NCBI GenBank assembly: GCA_963575745.1
Contig: CAUYUJ010019591.1
Coordinates: 21,582 to 85,581 of the forward strand
Direction: 5' to 3'
DNA length: 64,000 nt
Origin: Prorocentrum cordatum
Lineage: Eukaryota; Sar; Dinophyceae; Prorocentrales; Prorocentraceae
Part shown: in pieces, positions 11,204-20,572 of the stretch
Layout of the letters: the number at the start of each line of letters is the position of its first letter
How positions within the stretch are numbered: position 1 is the stretch's first letter
The notes under the pieces: generated by a model
What the model was told of the DNA's origin: nothing
The model's input: the letters and a program-made list of their open reading frames with translations, nothing else
The model's database searches: none
Made by a program: the position numbers and the translations under genes

Positions 11204-12983
11204 ATGGGCAAGACTGCGGAAGAGAAAAGCCGAGTTCGTTACGCTGAGCAGTTAGGGCGGGGCATTGAGCCCAGGCCGCTCAACGATGTAAACCGAGCCA
11301 TTCTGGCAGAAGTCCGCGCCGATGCCCAGCAGGGCAAGCGGAGAATCCAGCAAGAGGCTGAACAAGGCAACGCGCAAACCAAATCTGTCACAGACGCTGG
11401 AGTTACGCTGATCAAGGATGTTACGAAGCAGGAGAAGATCGAAGGCAAGAAACAGATTAGGGCGAATGCCGCGAAGGGCTGGAAGTCCGTCGAGCAGGCC
11501 GGGAGTGCGGCCGCGCAGCTTACCAAAGACGGTGCGGAGACAGAGAGGCAAAATATGACTGGCCATGCAGAGGCCGCAGCTCAAGAAGCACTGAAGAAGG
11601 CCCTCCCTGCCGCGGAGGCGCGCAACGCCGATTCATCTGCTTCCTCAGCAGCCTTCACGACGAGCCCTACCATTTCTTCGGTGACAGAACCAGTGGCAAG
11701 CCGCCCATCCAGTAAACGCCCTACCCAACCACCAGACACGAGGCCAAGCACGGTGGCGCTGCTGCAGAAGACAGAGGGCTTTGTCCACACCAGCCCATAA
11801 AGATAAGCGCGTAGACAACGAAGATGTAGCACGGGCAACGAAAAAGGCGAAAACGACAAAAGTTATTGCAGAGCTGCCACAGGTCAACTCACATGCTGCG
11901 CCGCAGGAGAGGAACGAGGCCAGTGCAGAAGAGCCATTGGACTCGGGAGGCCCGGACGTGGAGCCGTCTGTTACACAAGATATTCCAGACGCAGTGCCCC
12001 ATCCAGCTGTGGGGTCGGGCCGCGCGGAGGTAGCGGAGATTGTCGAGCAGCGGTCCCCTTTTGCAAGCGCAGAGGACGCAAACGCTTCTGCCATTGCGAA
12101 GAACAGCATCGAGGAGGAATTGGCGCTGGTGCCCATGGAAGCAGAGGCGCAGGCCGCACAAGCAACGACGCCTGCTCCTGTGCTCCCACTTGCTCGCCAG
12201 AGCCGTGCTCCACCGGAGGAGGAGACAGCCCTCCAGGCGCCCATGGAGCCAGACCGCGCCAAGCTTCGCAAAGAGGCCATCCATGCAGAACGGGAGCGCC
12301 TGGCGCCGGAGCGCGCGCGAGAAATCACGAAAGCTTACAAGCGTCTGGCAACGAAGCACGACTGGCCCACGCGTGCTGGAGACGGACTGCCGGACGGCCT
12401 GAACGCGCGCGCGGCGCGGTTCTTCCTTGCGAGCGCGGGCTTCCAGCATGCGCTCCAGGCCAAGAAGCGCGCGGCAGCCAGCAGCGCGGTCACGGATAAG
12501 TTGGCGAGGCAGCGGGAGAAGTGCCCGCGCTGCCAGAGCGAGAGGTCTCTCGCGCGCGATTTCTTCTTCAGGCAGGAGGCTGCATACGCTTGGGATGCAT
12601 GTGCCGAACACCTTGCGCCATCAGTCGCGCAGGAGGTCAAGATCGAAGAGGAGCTGTCCTCAGAGTGGGCTGAGGAAGCCATCTACGCCTGGCAGAGAGA
12701 TATGGATTTGGCGGCACATGCGCGTCGCGACAGCCAAGCACGCCAGCAGGCAGAAGAGGCCGAGAGCAAAAGGCGCCCCGAGGTGGAGAGGCAAGCGCGA
12801 GAGCAGCTCCGGCCGGAAACCCGTCGATGTGAGGACTGCTGGGAGTATGACGAAGTCACGGGTGGCATGTGCTCTCTCCACGAGGAAAAACATAGGGCGT
12901 TGTGCGTGGCTATGAGGTCCGGAGTCTCGGATAAGCCCATGCCTGCGCCACTGAGCGCGCGGACGCCCGCTCTGCAGTGCTGA
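11204..12983 (+). pseudogene. Charged coiled-coil/zinc-binding-like protein with a frame break at ~11.79 kb
   Basis: The ATG at 11204 opens a 199-codon frame rich in Glu, Lys, Ala and Gln, with runs such as KQEKIEGKKQIRANAAKGWK that suggest helix. It stops at 11800, while another frame carries on from about 11781 to 12983 with the same Ala/Glu/Lys composition. Together they give about 590 residues. The C-terminal part has Cys pairs typical of metal binding: CPRCQSE with a later CAEH, and CEDC with CSLHEEKH. The compatible composition on both sides suggests one gene with a one-base change or indel. No introns are apparent. It opens the compact, intronless gene block to 18.7 kb. Function unknown. 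Confidence 0.5.
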
Positions 12984-13609
12984 AAGCAAAAGCGGAAGTG
13001 AGGCGCCGTCTCGGTCATGTTAGCTTGCGCCAGAAACCTGTGTATGCGTGTGCTTTGCCAGCATGTGTGAATAGCCTCAGACCGCTGTTTGCAGTGCGAA
13101 TGGGCAGCAGAGCGAGCCGTGCCACCCGCGACGACTTGTGACAGCTCGCACAAATCCTCGCACCCAGAGCGGCGCACCGGTTCGCGAGGGACCGGCGTCC
13201 ATTTGCGACGCAGTTATAGAGTGTAGTGTCCGCGCGCACGCAGACCCACGAATCCGAGCGTTGCTGGAAATTTGCCATATTGATTTGCCACCAATATCCC
13301 CGGTTCATCAATAAAGCTTCCCAACGTCATGGACTGTGACGCGCTGGCTTGGTATGAAAAGCAAGACGAAGCCCTCCAAACGCGTATCCACATGCTTGCT
13401 TGCTTCACTGCAAATTTAGAAAAAGGGTGATTGGCGACAGCTTCTCCCTGGCGCCTGCAGAGGCGCACGTGACGATAGGATCATATTCGACGCCATAGCT
13501 GATATGCTGATCGCACCCTTGCTGGGCGAGCGCGTGCGCCAGACGGTCATGCGAAGCTCGCTGAAGGACATCGCTGCTTCGATGAGAGGCGGTCGTTTCT
13601 ATCTGCTCC
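12984..13609. other. No gene seen
   Basis: Short overlapping ORFs only, with no motif or repeat. It separates the plus-strand Cys-pair gene from the convergent RING-like gene, so it holds both 3' ends. Confidence 0.5.
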
Positions 13610-14674
13610 TCAACTGGAATCCAGCCGGAATCCTATTGAATCGTGCGTTCGTGACGCGCCAGCTGCACATCCGTGGCAGGCGCCGCGAAAATGGTAATCG
13701 TGCGATACAAGCCCAGTGCCACGTAACAGCTTTGCATGCCTCGGCGCGCGCCGCCTGTCGAGCAGTCTGCGCTGCTCTGCAGCGCATTCGCCGTATTGCC
13801 ACGCTCGCAAGCACTCCGCGTGCAGCGCATGAGGGCACCGCGGGAAAATGATTGGATCGCTGTCCTTACCAGTGCATCCGCTGGCCTTGTCGATGTCCGC
13901 TACCGGCGAATCGCAAAATGAGCAGAGAGCTTGCACATGGTGCGTGTGAGCTAGGCAAGCGACGCAGAGTCGCTGCTTGCAGCATTGCTGCGTGACGCCA
14001 CGGTTCGGACAGCCTGGGATAGCGCAGCGAAAGCCGCGCTTGCTTCCTGATTTCTTGGCGAATTCGTGCAGGATTTTGCGCCTGGCGTCAGGCTGCGCGT
14101 GACAGTTCCGCATCGTCGCAAACAGGAGTGTGAGCGAGAATGGCAGTGCTGGTCGCGCTGCTGGTCGCTTTAATGGGATTGTCACGCATGTTTCGTGCGC
14201 GCCGTGACGCAACTCGTGTGGCAATAGGTGATTCAGCAGTCGTTGCGCGACTCGAGAAATGGGCTGGTGACGCCACGGGCGCGCGTCGCCTTCAGTCGCT
14301 GCCATAGCTCCACAAGGTCCTCCTAACTGTCGTTCAGCTCTGGAGACGCAGCTTTTTCGTATTGTTCGTCCGTCAAGAGCTGAAGGTCGCGACCCTGCAA
14401 TGAGAGCTGGATTCCGGAATTCGAAAAGGCGGTTCGAATTCCCATCAGAATCGACTTCCGTGTTTTCGGTTGTTGGCAACGCGCCGTGAGCACATGCTCC
14501 CCCGAAGCCTCGTCGATGAGGTGTTCGGTATATGTCCGCGGGCGCCACTTCTCGAGTAGAGGCAGCGGCGTCGCAATCCAGCGCGCCGAGACAAGCCCGG
14601 AAATATTCGGACGTCGTCACCATTTCCATTGGCGTAGGTTTTGGGGGGTGGCGACTTGAACCAAACGAACCCAT
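13610..14674 (-). CDS. RING/zinc-finger-like Cys-His-rich protein
   Basis: The frame is open from an upstream GTG at 14704; I choose the ATG at 14674 (about 354 residues). The C-terminal third carries a dense Cys/His cluster: FRCAIPGCPNRG, then QCCKQRLCVACLAHTHH, then CSFC, and after an Asp/Lys-rich spacer RCPHALHAECLRAW, which is a good match to the H-x2-H...C part of a RING-H2-like treble clef. A classical final CxxC pair is not clear, so a full C3HC4 RING is not proven. Known RING proteins are often ubiquitin ligases, and many large DNA viruses encode them. It is divergent from the zinc-finger gene at 14695 with only 20 bp between the ATGs. Confidence 0.5.
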   Translation of the reverse strand: MGSFGSSRHPPKPTPMEMVTTSEYFRACLGALDCDAAASTREVAPADIYRTPHRRGFGGACAHGALPTTENTEVDSDGNSNRLFEFRNPALIAGSRPSALDGRTIRKSCVSRAERQLGGPCGAMAATEGDARPWRHQPISRVAQRLLNHLLPHELRHGAHETCVTIPLKRPAARPALPFSLTLLFATMRNCHAQPDARRKILHEFAKKSGSKRGFRCAIPGCPNRGVTQQCCKQRLCVACLAHTHHVQALCSFCDSPVADIDKASGCTGKDSDPIIFPRCPHALHAECLRAWQYGECAAEQRRLLDRRRAPRHAKLLRGTGLVSHDYHFRGACHGCAAGASRTHDSIGFRLDSS

Positions 14675-14694
14675 GAATTCTATGCGGAGAACAC
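14675..14694. promoter_or_regulatory. 20-bp divergent intergenic gap
   Basis: Only 20 bases separate the minus-strand ATG (14672-14674) from the plus-strand ATG at 14695. If both genes are real, their promoters must overlap each other's coding sequence. No specific element is identified. Confidence 0.35.
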
Positions 14695-15234
14695 ATGCCG
14701 ACACGTAAGAGTAAACGCGACGCCCAATGTGAACATTGCAAGCGTTTCTTCACGAACAAGGGTTTGAAGGAACATCAACGCCATGTGAAATGCTCGCCCA
14801 CATCGACGGCCGCGCCGCGCAAATGGGAGCGCGCCCGTTTCAAGCATTGCGGAAAGAGTTCCCATAGCTGCAACAGTCTGCGTGTCCATGTCTCCACGCA
14901 ACACCCAACTGAGCACAGAGAATCTCCAAACAGCGTCAAGGCGCACCGCTCCCCGGTCAAGCGCAGCGGGCCCACCAAGACAGGGCGCGCCTCCTCAGCG
15001 CCAAGGCATGACGCCGCAGGGCGCAGCACCTCGCCGCAGGTCGCTTCGCCGAAGCCCGTGAGCCATTCCCCAGCAAGTCGCGCAGAGAAGCTCAAGACCG
15101 ATCTCGACGTGGAAGCGATGATGCGGAAAAGTCCGGACCCAGCCACGAGTCGACGGATTTGGGAAACGGTTCTCCGTCAGCAACAATTGCAGAAGGACAG
15201 AACACAAAGCGCCAGGAGACATGCTGCCCCATGA
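14695..15234 (+). CDS. C2H2-type zinc-finger protein
   Basis: An ATG-initiated ORF of 179 residues. Residues about 11-31 form a C2H2-like finger (CEHCKRFFTNKGLKEHQRH, with a further HVKC), and about 49-67 form a second, degenerate one (HCGKSSHSCNSLRVHVSTQH) in which the first Cys is missing or displaced. The rest is Ser/Pro/Arg-rich and probably disordered, ending in a short helix. C2H2 fingers usually bind DNA. The gene is intronless, compact and divergent from the RING-like gene, and its stop lies 10 bp before a 686-bp inverted-repeat element. I cannot tell host from mobile-element origin by the finger alone. Confidence 0.6.
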   Translation: MPTRKSKRDAQCEHCKRFFTNKGLKEHQRHVKCSPTSTAAPRKWERARFKHCGKSSHSCNSLRVHVSTQHPTEHRESPNSVKAHRSPVKRSGPTKTGRASSAPRHDAAGRSTSPQVASPKPVSHSPASRAEKLKTDLDVEAMMRKSPDPATSRRIWETVLRQQQLQKDRTQSARRHAAP

Positions 15235-15244
15235 AAGGGTCTGA

Positions 15245-15930
15245 CAGGAGACATGTTTCGAGTCACCTCTGGTTGACTGTCCATTTGCAGTGCATCTGCA
15301 GCGGCTCTCCAATGGTGAGCACGGTCCTGAGAATTTGTGGCGCTATCCGTGCTTTCTTCATTCGGTGTGTGTTAAATCTGAGCGAAAACAATACGGATGC
15401 CTTCTGAGCGCTGATATTCTCAAAAGAACACCAATGCTGTGCGCGCTTTGGGTTTTGTTGAGCATGTTGTGCAGATCCGGTGGCAACGGGGCAAAATTCC
15501 ACCAGGATGCTCGGTCGGATCCTAGAGAAATTCACAGAAGAGCTCCAGCGCCGTATGATTTTTTGGGAGGTACTTTGGCGCGCGGCAGAAATGGCCGCGA
15601 ACACGCCAAAAAAGTTCACTTGGATGCCTGGTAAGACCTTATTGAAATCCTCAAAAAACCTTAAAAGGAGTTGCGCATTTTCAGGTCTCTGCCTGCCTTG
15701 CGAAAATCTCGGGGGCGCTTTTGGGAATGGCGAGCAATTCCCCGCCGGGTGTTTTTTGACATCGTCGAATATTCTCCCCGCGCTCAGTGAACATGCGGCG
15801 CAGCGACGCGGCAAGAAGCACGCGCCGCAGAAATGGGCCCCCGGACACCTCTGTTTCTACTGTAGCTGCAGATGCGCTGCAAGTTGACAGTCAACCTTGG
15901 TTGGCCGGAAGCCTCGAAACATGTCTCCTG
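15245..15930. mobile_element. 686-bp inverted-repeat element (MITE-like)
   Basis: The ends are inverted copies. The outer 18 bases, CAGGAGACATGTTTCGAG, are identical. After a short diverged segment, GGTTGACTGTC and a 19/21-matching block through CATCTGCAGC also pair, so the arms span about 60-66 bp (15245-15304 and 15865-15930). The interior has no convincing ORF. No clear target-site duplication is visible, and the transposase family is unknown. Confidence 0.7.
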
Positions 15931-15979
15931 GCACCCTGCTGCACCCGAAATCGGCACTCATGGTCGATGACACTGCCGT

Positions 15980-16474
15980 TCACACCTTCACGACTTGGAT
16001 GCCCGAGCAGGCAGTCCTCCGCGCACTGCCACTCAGATGAATGATTGTATCGTCGCTGTCTTCCTGCGGCACCTGGGATGACGACGGCGCTTTGTTTGAT
16101 GGCGTGGGTAGGAGCGCCCCTTGCTGTGCTATGCCTAGGGTGGTACTCGGACCCGCAGCTACCGGGCACTCCGCGCGTGCTGCGCGAGATTCTTGAAGCA
16201 CGATGTTGCTCTCCGTTAATGCAAGCCATGTACCCCGCAAAGGAGATGGGTCCATGCCCAATCTCTTCAAGGTGCCTCTGATAGACCGCATGAAAGCTTC
16301 TCGCGGGCGAGGTCGCTCTTTCGTCGTAAGCCAGACAACGCAACTCGCGCCGCCCGCGCCTCCGTCGCGGAACGACGCGGAAGTAGCGCAATGCTCTTCG
16401 CTCCACGCCCGTAGGCGCAGTAGCTCGTCGTCTGACAAGGGTGGCAAAATGGCTCTGTATGACTTGCTGCTCAT
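15980..16474 (-). CDS. Uncharacterised 164-residue protein
   Basis: The ATG at 16474 begins MSSKSYRAILPPLSDDELLRLRAW. The N-terminal half looks globular (WLTTKERPRPREAF, then SIRGTLKRLG), and the C-terminal half is Ser/Gln/Ala-rich. The frame is also open upstream to a GTG at 16522, overlapping the end of the HNH gene on the same strand, so the two could be co-transcribed with very tight spacing. No family recognised. Confidence 0.4.
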   Translation of the reverse strand: MSSKSYRAILPPLSDDELLRLRAWSEEHCATSASFRDGGAGGASCVVWLTTKERPRPREAFMRSIRGTLKRLGMDPSPLRGTWLALTESNIVLQESRAARAECPVAAGPSTTLGIAQQGALLPTPSNKAPSSSQVPQEDSDDTIIHLSGSARRTACSGIQVVKV

Positions 16475-16518
16475 CTTTAGATTTGCTGCCCAAATGTGAG
16501 CGAATCCTCCGGCATATT

Positions 16519-16982
16519 TCACCGACTCTGCTCTTCAAGGTTTTTCATTGCGTGGCATGCAGGGCGGAGTGGCTGTAGCCCGTCCAGGTCGTTGTCCAAA
16601 CGCTGGCCAAGTTTGAGCCTCTGTGGAGTGGTACAATATGGTCCACATGGACATCCGAACGGAGCGTCTCTTTGCATCTGGCGCATCGCCAACCGTATTT
16701 GGCGCCCACCTCTTTCATGGTGTGTGCGGAAATACGCTTACGGCTCGCAGTGGTTGTGTTGGGGCGCGGCGCGCTGTTTACCCGCCTGTGCGTAGTGGCA
16801 GGCGGCTCGGCGTCGTCGTCTTCGTCGTCATTGTAACGGTATTCGGCAAGGTCCCGTATGCTGCCCTCTAATGCGTGCCATGCGGACTCGCGCAGTCCTC
16901 CAGAACACGCCGCTGGACCGCACCATGATATCAGAGTGCAGATGAGGAAAAGGACACAAAGCACCTTCAACTGGAACCACAT
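16519..16982 (-). pseudogene. HNH endonuclease with a one-base frame break
   Basis: The ATG at 16982 begins MWFQLKVLCVLFLICTLISW, a hydrophobic N-terminus like a signal peptide or anchor. An acidic, Thr-rich linker follows. Then comes a recognisable HNH core: YGWRCARCKETL (zinc-type CxxC), then VDHIVPLHRG with the catalytic-region Asp-His. At about 16604-16608 the frame is off by one base. In the next frame the sequence continues as DNDLDGLQPL and ACHAMKN, the expected Asn-Leu and Cys-His end of the fold, up to a stop at 16519-16521. The LQPL-R-PACH segment has Arg where the second CxxC often starts. HNH nucleases occur in homing elements, viruses and transposons. The break may be decay or a read error in a GC run. 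Confidence 0.7.
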
Positions 16983-17180
16983 ATTTTTAATACAAGACGG
17001 CGCCTACGCCGAAGGACTGTGGCGCTTCGCCCGCAGCCGCCGCGCTAGCTCAGCTGACCCGGCACCCCAGCCGCGCAATCGGCATTGAGACAGCGCGGTT
17101 GGCTGGTAACCCTCATGCGCTGGGGCCGGACTGTTCTTGCACCAGAGGCGCTGGGGCACCAGGTGTTCGTACTTCCCGGA

Positions 17181-17891
17181 TTAATTTGCCAGAGAGGCTG
17201 CCTCGTCGGAGACGTGCTGGAAAAGCGCGCTCCCGAAGCCTTGCTGAAAACATTTTCCTTTGTCCCCAATTGCCAGATGGCCCCCATTGATCTTCAGCTG
17301 GGGGTCCAGCTTGTTGTTTCCACAATGCACTTTCGGTTTTCTGGGCTTCGTGGCGCGATGCGCTGTGCTTTCTCGGGAGCTGCTGCGGCGGAGACCAGAG
17401 GTGCTGGGCGCCTTCGTGGGAGAGGCGGCCCGGGCGTGGGGTTCACGTTTGGCTGCTCTAGTTCTCAACTTCTCTTGGAGTTGGAGCCGCACTCTTTGCC
17501 CCATCTGCTCAGCGCCCGAGGATTTTGCCGAAGTCGCGTGCGATTCCAGCAATGATGAATGGTGCTCTGCGTGTATTGACCGGGATCGGCTTGTCTTTTC
17601 TCTGTCGCCTCCGGCAGCACCTCCATCGTTGCCGTGGGCTTGTGTTTGCGTGGCCGATCGTTTCGGCGTCGACGGGGAGAACCAAATCTCTCTGCTTCCA
17701 GATGCTGACGCCTGCGATCTCCCTCGGCGACTTTCTTGGGGCTGCGTGACGTCGTCGACGTGACTCGCCGAAGATTTGCGGTGGTTGGTGCTGTCGCGAG
17801 GGCCGGAATCGCGCGGGGAGCTTTGCCGCTGTTTGCCACCTGCGCTGAGGGGCTTCGATGGGCTATGAGGCGGGTCCTGCGCCCGACTCAT
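17181..17891 (-). CDS. Ser/Arg-rich, probably disordered protein
   Basis: The ATG at 17891 begins MSRAQDPPHSPSKPLSAGG; the frame is also open to a GTG at 17936. About 236 residues, very rich in Ser, Arg, Gln and Pro, with no hydrophobic core until a short C-terminal segment. It is likely disordered and basic, perhaps nucleic-acid binding. It is the third minus-strand ORF in a row after the HNH gene. Function unknown, and coding status is less certain because low-complexity GC-rich DNA can stay open by chance. Confidence 0.35.
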   Translation of the reverse strand: MSRAQDPPHSPSKPLSAGGKQRQSSPRDSGPRDSTNHRKSSASHVDDVTQPQESRRGRSQASASGSREIWFSPSTPKRSATQTQAHGNDGGAAGGDREKTSRSRSIHAEHHSSLLESHATSAKSSGAEQMGQRVRLQLQEKLRTRAAKREPHARAASPTKAPSTSGLRRSSSRESTAHRATKPRKPKVHCGNNKLDPQLKINGGHLAIGDKGKCFQQGFGSALFQHVSDEAASLAN

Positions 17892-18181
17892 GTCGTTCAC
17901 GCTCTTGCCGCCATATTGTACCCGAATTGCTGGCACGAGCGGCGGCTATGCATTTTGCGTCGCGCTGCCGTGGGCGAGTAAGTTGGCCCAACCTGCGTGG
18001 GTCACCATAGTGTTTGACAAGGCCATCGATCCCAGAGGGCGATGGCGCTGGCAGCCACACACGCGATGCTGTCGCGGCCTCCTGCAATTGCGCGCCGACA
18101 GCCACGCACGCGATGCTACACATGCGGACGGATGCAGCTCGCGGCACGGTGCGACGCAGATTTCACCAGGTCTGTGTTTAA
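17892..18181. other. Divergent spacer
   Basis: About 290 bp between the divergent starts of the Ser/Arg-rich ORF and the ORF at 18182. A near-repeated phrase (GCCACGCACGCGATGCT) occurs at 18054 and 18102. No other site seen. Confidence 0.4.
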
Positions 18182-18691
18182 ATGGCTTGCGAGTTAGCGG
18201 AGTTTCTCGAGCCTAACCCTGGCGAGGTTGACGTAGTTCGCTTGAATTCAGATCGGTGGTCCGAGGATCACAAAGTAATAATGGAAGCGCTCACAGTAGG
18301 CGTTCGGATGTTTTTGCGACGGCGCAGGCACCTGCCATTCGAACAACTCTTCGACGAATTCCAGAAGTGTCAGCCGTGCGCAGTAAGCGGCACATTGCAA
18401 GTCTCGTTTCTGTACGGTCGAGAACATAGTCTGTACCTCGACGGCAACGCTGAATTAAACATGGATGTCAAAGCGTTGGTGCGCAAGAATCCGCGAGCGG
18501 GGGCATGTTCAACCGCTGAGCGCAACGACGCGGACATCGCTGTCGTCTGCATGCGCCGAGGCACTGCGCTGTCGCGCGCCAGCGTCCGCGTCGCCTGCTG
18601 GTGGAAGTGCTGCGTCGCGAGAGGCGAAATCGCTCGCACAGATAGTCAGGGCCTCACGGGGCGCGATGAGGGTGCACCAGCGCCCCCGTAG
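18182..18691 (+). CDS. Uncharacterised 169-residue protein
   Basis: Begins at ATG 18182 with an acidic segment (MACELAEFLEPNPGEVDVV) and contains MFLRRRRHLPFEQLFDEF, which looks globular. The second half is Arg/Ala/Cys-rich and less convincing, so the true C-terminus may be lost by a frame break. No family recognised. It is the last ORF of the compact block before a GGA microsatellite. Confidence 0.4.
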   Translation: MACELAEFLEPNPGEVDVVRLNSDRWSEDHKVIMEALTVGVRMFLRRRRHLPFEQLFDEFQKCQPCAVSGTLQVSFLYGREHSLYLDGNAELNMDVKALVRKNPRAGACSTAERNDADIAVVCMRRGTALSRASVRVACWWKCCVARGEIARTDSQGLTGRDEGAPAPP

Positions 18692-18779
18692 CGGCACATC
18701 GATGCAGAGGCGGCGCAGAGCAGTGCGAACGGTGTGCGAGAAGCTGGCGCAAGTGCGAAGATTTGCCCTGAGGCCTACG

Positions 18780-18870
18780 AGGAGAGGGGGAGGAGGAGGA
18801 GGAGGAGGAGGAGGAGGAGGAGGAGGAGGAGGAGGGGGAGGAGGAGGAGGAGGAGAGGAGAAGGAGGAGC
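18780..18870. repeat. GGA microsatellite
   Basis: About 85 bp of near-perfect GGA triplets. Confidence 0.95.
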
Positions 18871-18904
18871 AAGACAAGGAACAGGCATTCATAAGCAGTA
18901 AAGG

Positions 18905-19110
18905 AAAACCTTTAGGACTCTGAAGGAATTCTTACGAATCTTTTGGAATTCTCCAGATTCCTGAGGAATCCTTTGGATTCCTGGGAAATGTTCAGGAATC
19001 CCTGGACATCCTTTGAATCTTTTATGAATCCTGACGAATCTTTGTGAATCCGTAGGAATCCTTGAATCCTGCGGAACTTGTATGAAACCTGATGGATCCA
19101 TTCAAGTCGT
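18905..19110. repeat. GGAATCCTT degenerate repeat
   Basis: Short units such as GGAATCCTT, GAATCTTTT and GATTCCTG recur about every 10-14 bp. Confidence 0.8.
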
Positions 19111-19459
19111 TAGGAGTCATCAAATATGCTTGCGAATATTAATACTATTATCATTGCATGAATTTTCCAAGCAGCAAGCGACATCCTGAGTCTTTCATGA
19201 GAGCCACGCAGATTTGAACTTCGAATTTCGATTGTGGCCCAGGGGCCAGGCCTCCGCGAATTTGTGTTGTGTCCGGGTGCTAAACCTATCGTTCGGTTAT
19301 TTCGGCCCCTCGGAATATCGAATAAAAACGCGGTGCTAAGATATCGCCGGGGGGGTTCTTAAATGCTTCCTGGGGTTAGCCCTTAAGGAAAACTTTCTTT
19401 GAGCAGGTTTCATCCTGTTGCCGACCCTTTTGACAGAGACAGGCTGCGCCTAGCCGCCT

Positions 19460-19465
<6 letters not shown>
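19111..19465. other. No gene seen
   Basis: Unstructured sequence between the GGAATCC repeat and an AT microsatellite. A tRNA-like phrase near 19205 was examined and not supported. Confidence 0.5.

Positions 19466-19506
<41 letters not shown>
19466..19506. repeat. AT microsatellite
   Basis: About 40 bp of perfect AT dinucleotides, ending 60 bp before the first retroelement ORF. Confidence 0.95.
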
Positions 19507-19509
<3 letters not shown>

Positions 19510-19568
19510 CATGATTCGTTCTCTCTGACATAAATGCATGCTATCAAGCTGTTCGGCCCAAGCGTTGC

Positions 19569-19937
19569 ATGGCGTTCCCCGGGCGCCCTGCAATAGCAGG
19601 GGCAGGTGGCTTCATTGGCGGGGCGCTGCTTCACTCGCTTGCGAGGCAGCTGCTCTACCACCAGCAGTCGCCACCCGTGGTGCCGTGCCCGGACCCGCGG
19701 CCTTGCGACAGTTGCGACAGCTGCTGCCCGGAGACTTCCTGTCCTGGTGTCTCCTGGTCGGCAGTTGCCCGCTTCCTGTTGCAAGAGCTCGAGTCCAACC
19801 CCGGTTTCTGCGCAGAAGCGCTGCTCGTCCTAGTGCTCTGTCTAGCACTGGCGAGGGAGCTTCTCCGTTACATTCCGCTGGCCTGCAGCGACTACACTGG
19901 GTCCGGGAGAGCATTCATCCCCGGCGCGCGGTGGTAG
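19569..19937 (+). CDS. Small Cys-rich membrane protein of the retroelement
   Basis: ATG-initiated, 122 residues. The N-terminal half has a cluster of Cys (CPDPRPCDSCDSCCPETSCP). It is followed by a hydrophobic segment near residues 82-98 (ALLVLVLCLALARELL) that could span a membrane. I recall comparable Cys-then-membrane ORFs at the 5' end of dinoflagellate retroelement copies. Its role in that element is not known to me. A second overlapping frame from 19538 is longer but lacks these features, and I treat it as a shadow. Confidence 0.45.
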   Translation: MAFPGRPAIAGAGGFIGGALLHSLARQLLYHQQSPPVVPCPDPRPCDSCDSCCPETSCPGVSWSAVARFLLQELESNPGFCAEALLVLVLCLALARELLRYIPLACSDYTGSGRAFIPGARW

Positions 19938-20085
19938 CCGTCGCAGCCAGCCGGCTCCGGGGCATGGTCCCCGTAGGATCGCGATCGCACAAGCCCTTGC
20001 CGAGCTGGCGCCCGAGTGGGCGACCGGCTGATGCACGCGACGACGGTTTTCCTCTTTACTTGCAGTGTGTTTTACTGGTCAAGCA

Positions 20086-20496
20086 ATGGCGGGTTCCGAA
20101 GCTCCCCTGGTGGACCTCGATGCCGATGGGGCTGCTGCCGATGGAGCAGTCAATGGGGGCACTGTGCTGACATGTTCCATCGAATGCGCGACAGTGACTA
20201 TTGCTGCCTCCAGCAAAGATTACAACAAATTGCTAGTCACCTGGAATGGCGAAGATTGGCGGGCGGTACCCGTAGTGGCGCGGACGGAGGGTCTGCTTGT
20301 AGCAGTCCCAGCTGGGTTGCTGACGGAGGAGGACTCCGCTCGGCTCGAGGGGGGCGATTTCCCCGGCGTTTTCGGCCCAACTTATCGGGCCATTTGCAAC
20401 CTTCGTTCTGCCAAAAAACGCAAACTGAAAGAGAGTGTCGAAGTCTTGCTCATCGATCTCGCTCACGGGCCGGCCGCGGAGGACCTGCTCTTCTAA
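20086..20496 (+). CDS. Small acidic ORF of the retroelement
   Basis: The ATG at 20086 begins MAGSEAPLVDLDADGAAADG. About 136 residues with a probably beta-rich middle (VLTCSIECATVTIAASS, then KLLVTWNGEDWRAVPVV) and a basic patch AKKRKLKESVE near the end. By position and flavour it matches the second small ORF of the element family I recall. In that family the sequence continues beyond the stop seen here, so the TAA at 20496 may be a frame break. Function unknown. Confidence 0.45.
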   Translation: MAGSEAPLVDLDADGAAADGAVNGGTVLTCSIECATVTIAASSKDYNKLLVTWNGEDWRAVPVVARTEGLLVAVPAGLLTEEDSARLEGGDFPGVFGPTYRAICNLRSAKKRKLKESVEVLLIDLAHGPAAEDLLF

Positions 20497-20572
20497 GAAG
20501 GTGTAGCTGTCCGGCACGCTCGAGAAGGGGATTTGCAAGATGCTTGGGGGTTTGGTCTCGTGAACGGGATCA

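Noticed and set aside
16440-16458. A second AGCCATTTTG leader-like core on the minus strand
   Set aside because: It falls inside a reading frame, not upstream of a start codon, and the flanks do not match the leader.
19190-19270. tRNA-like phrase GCAGATTTGAACTTCG
   Set aside because: No matching acceptor stem or anticodon arm could be laid out around it on either strand.
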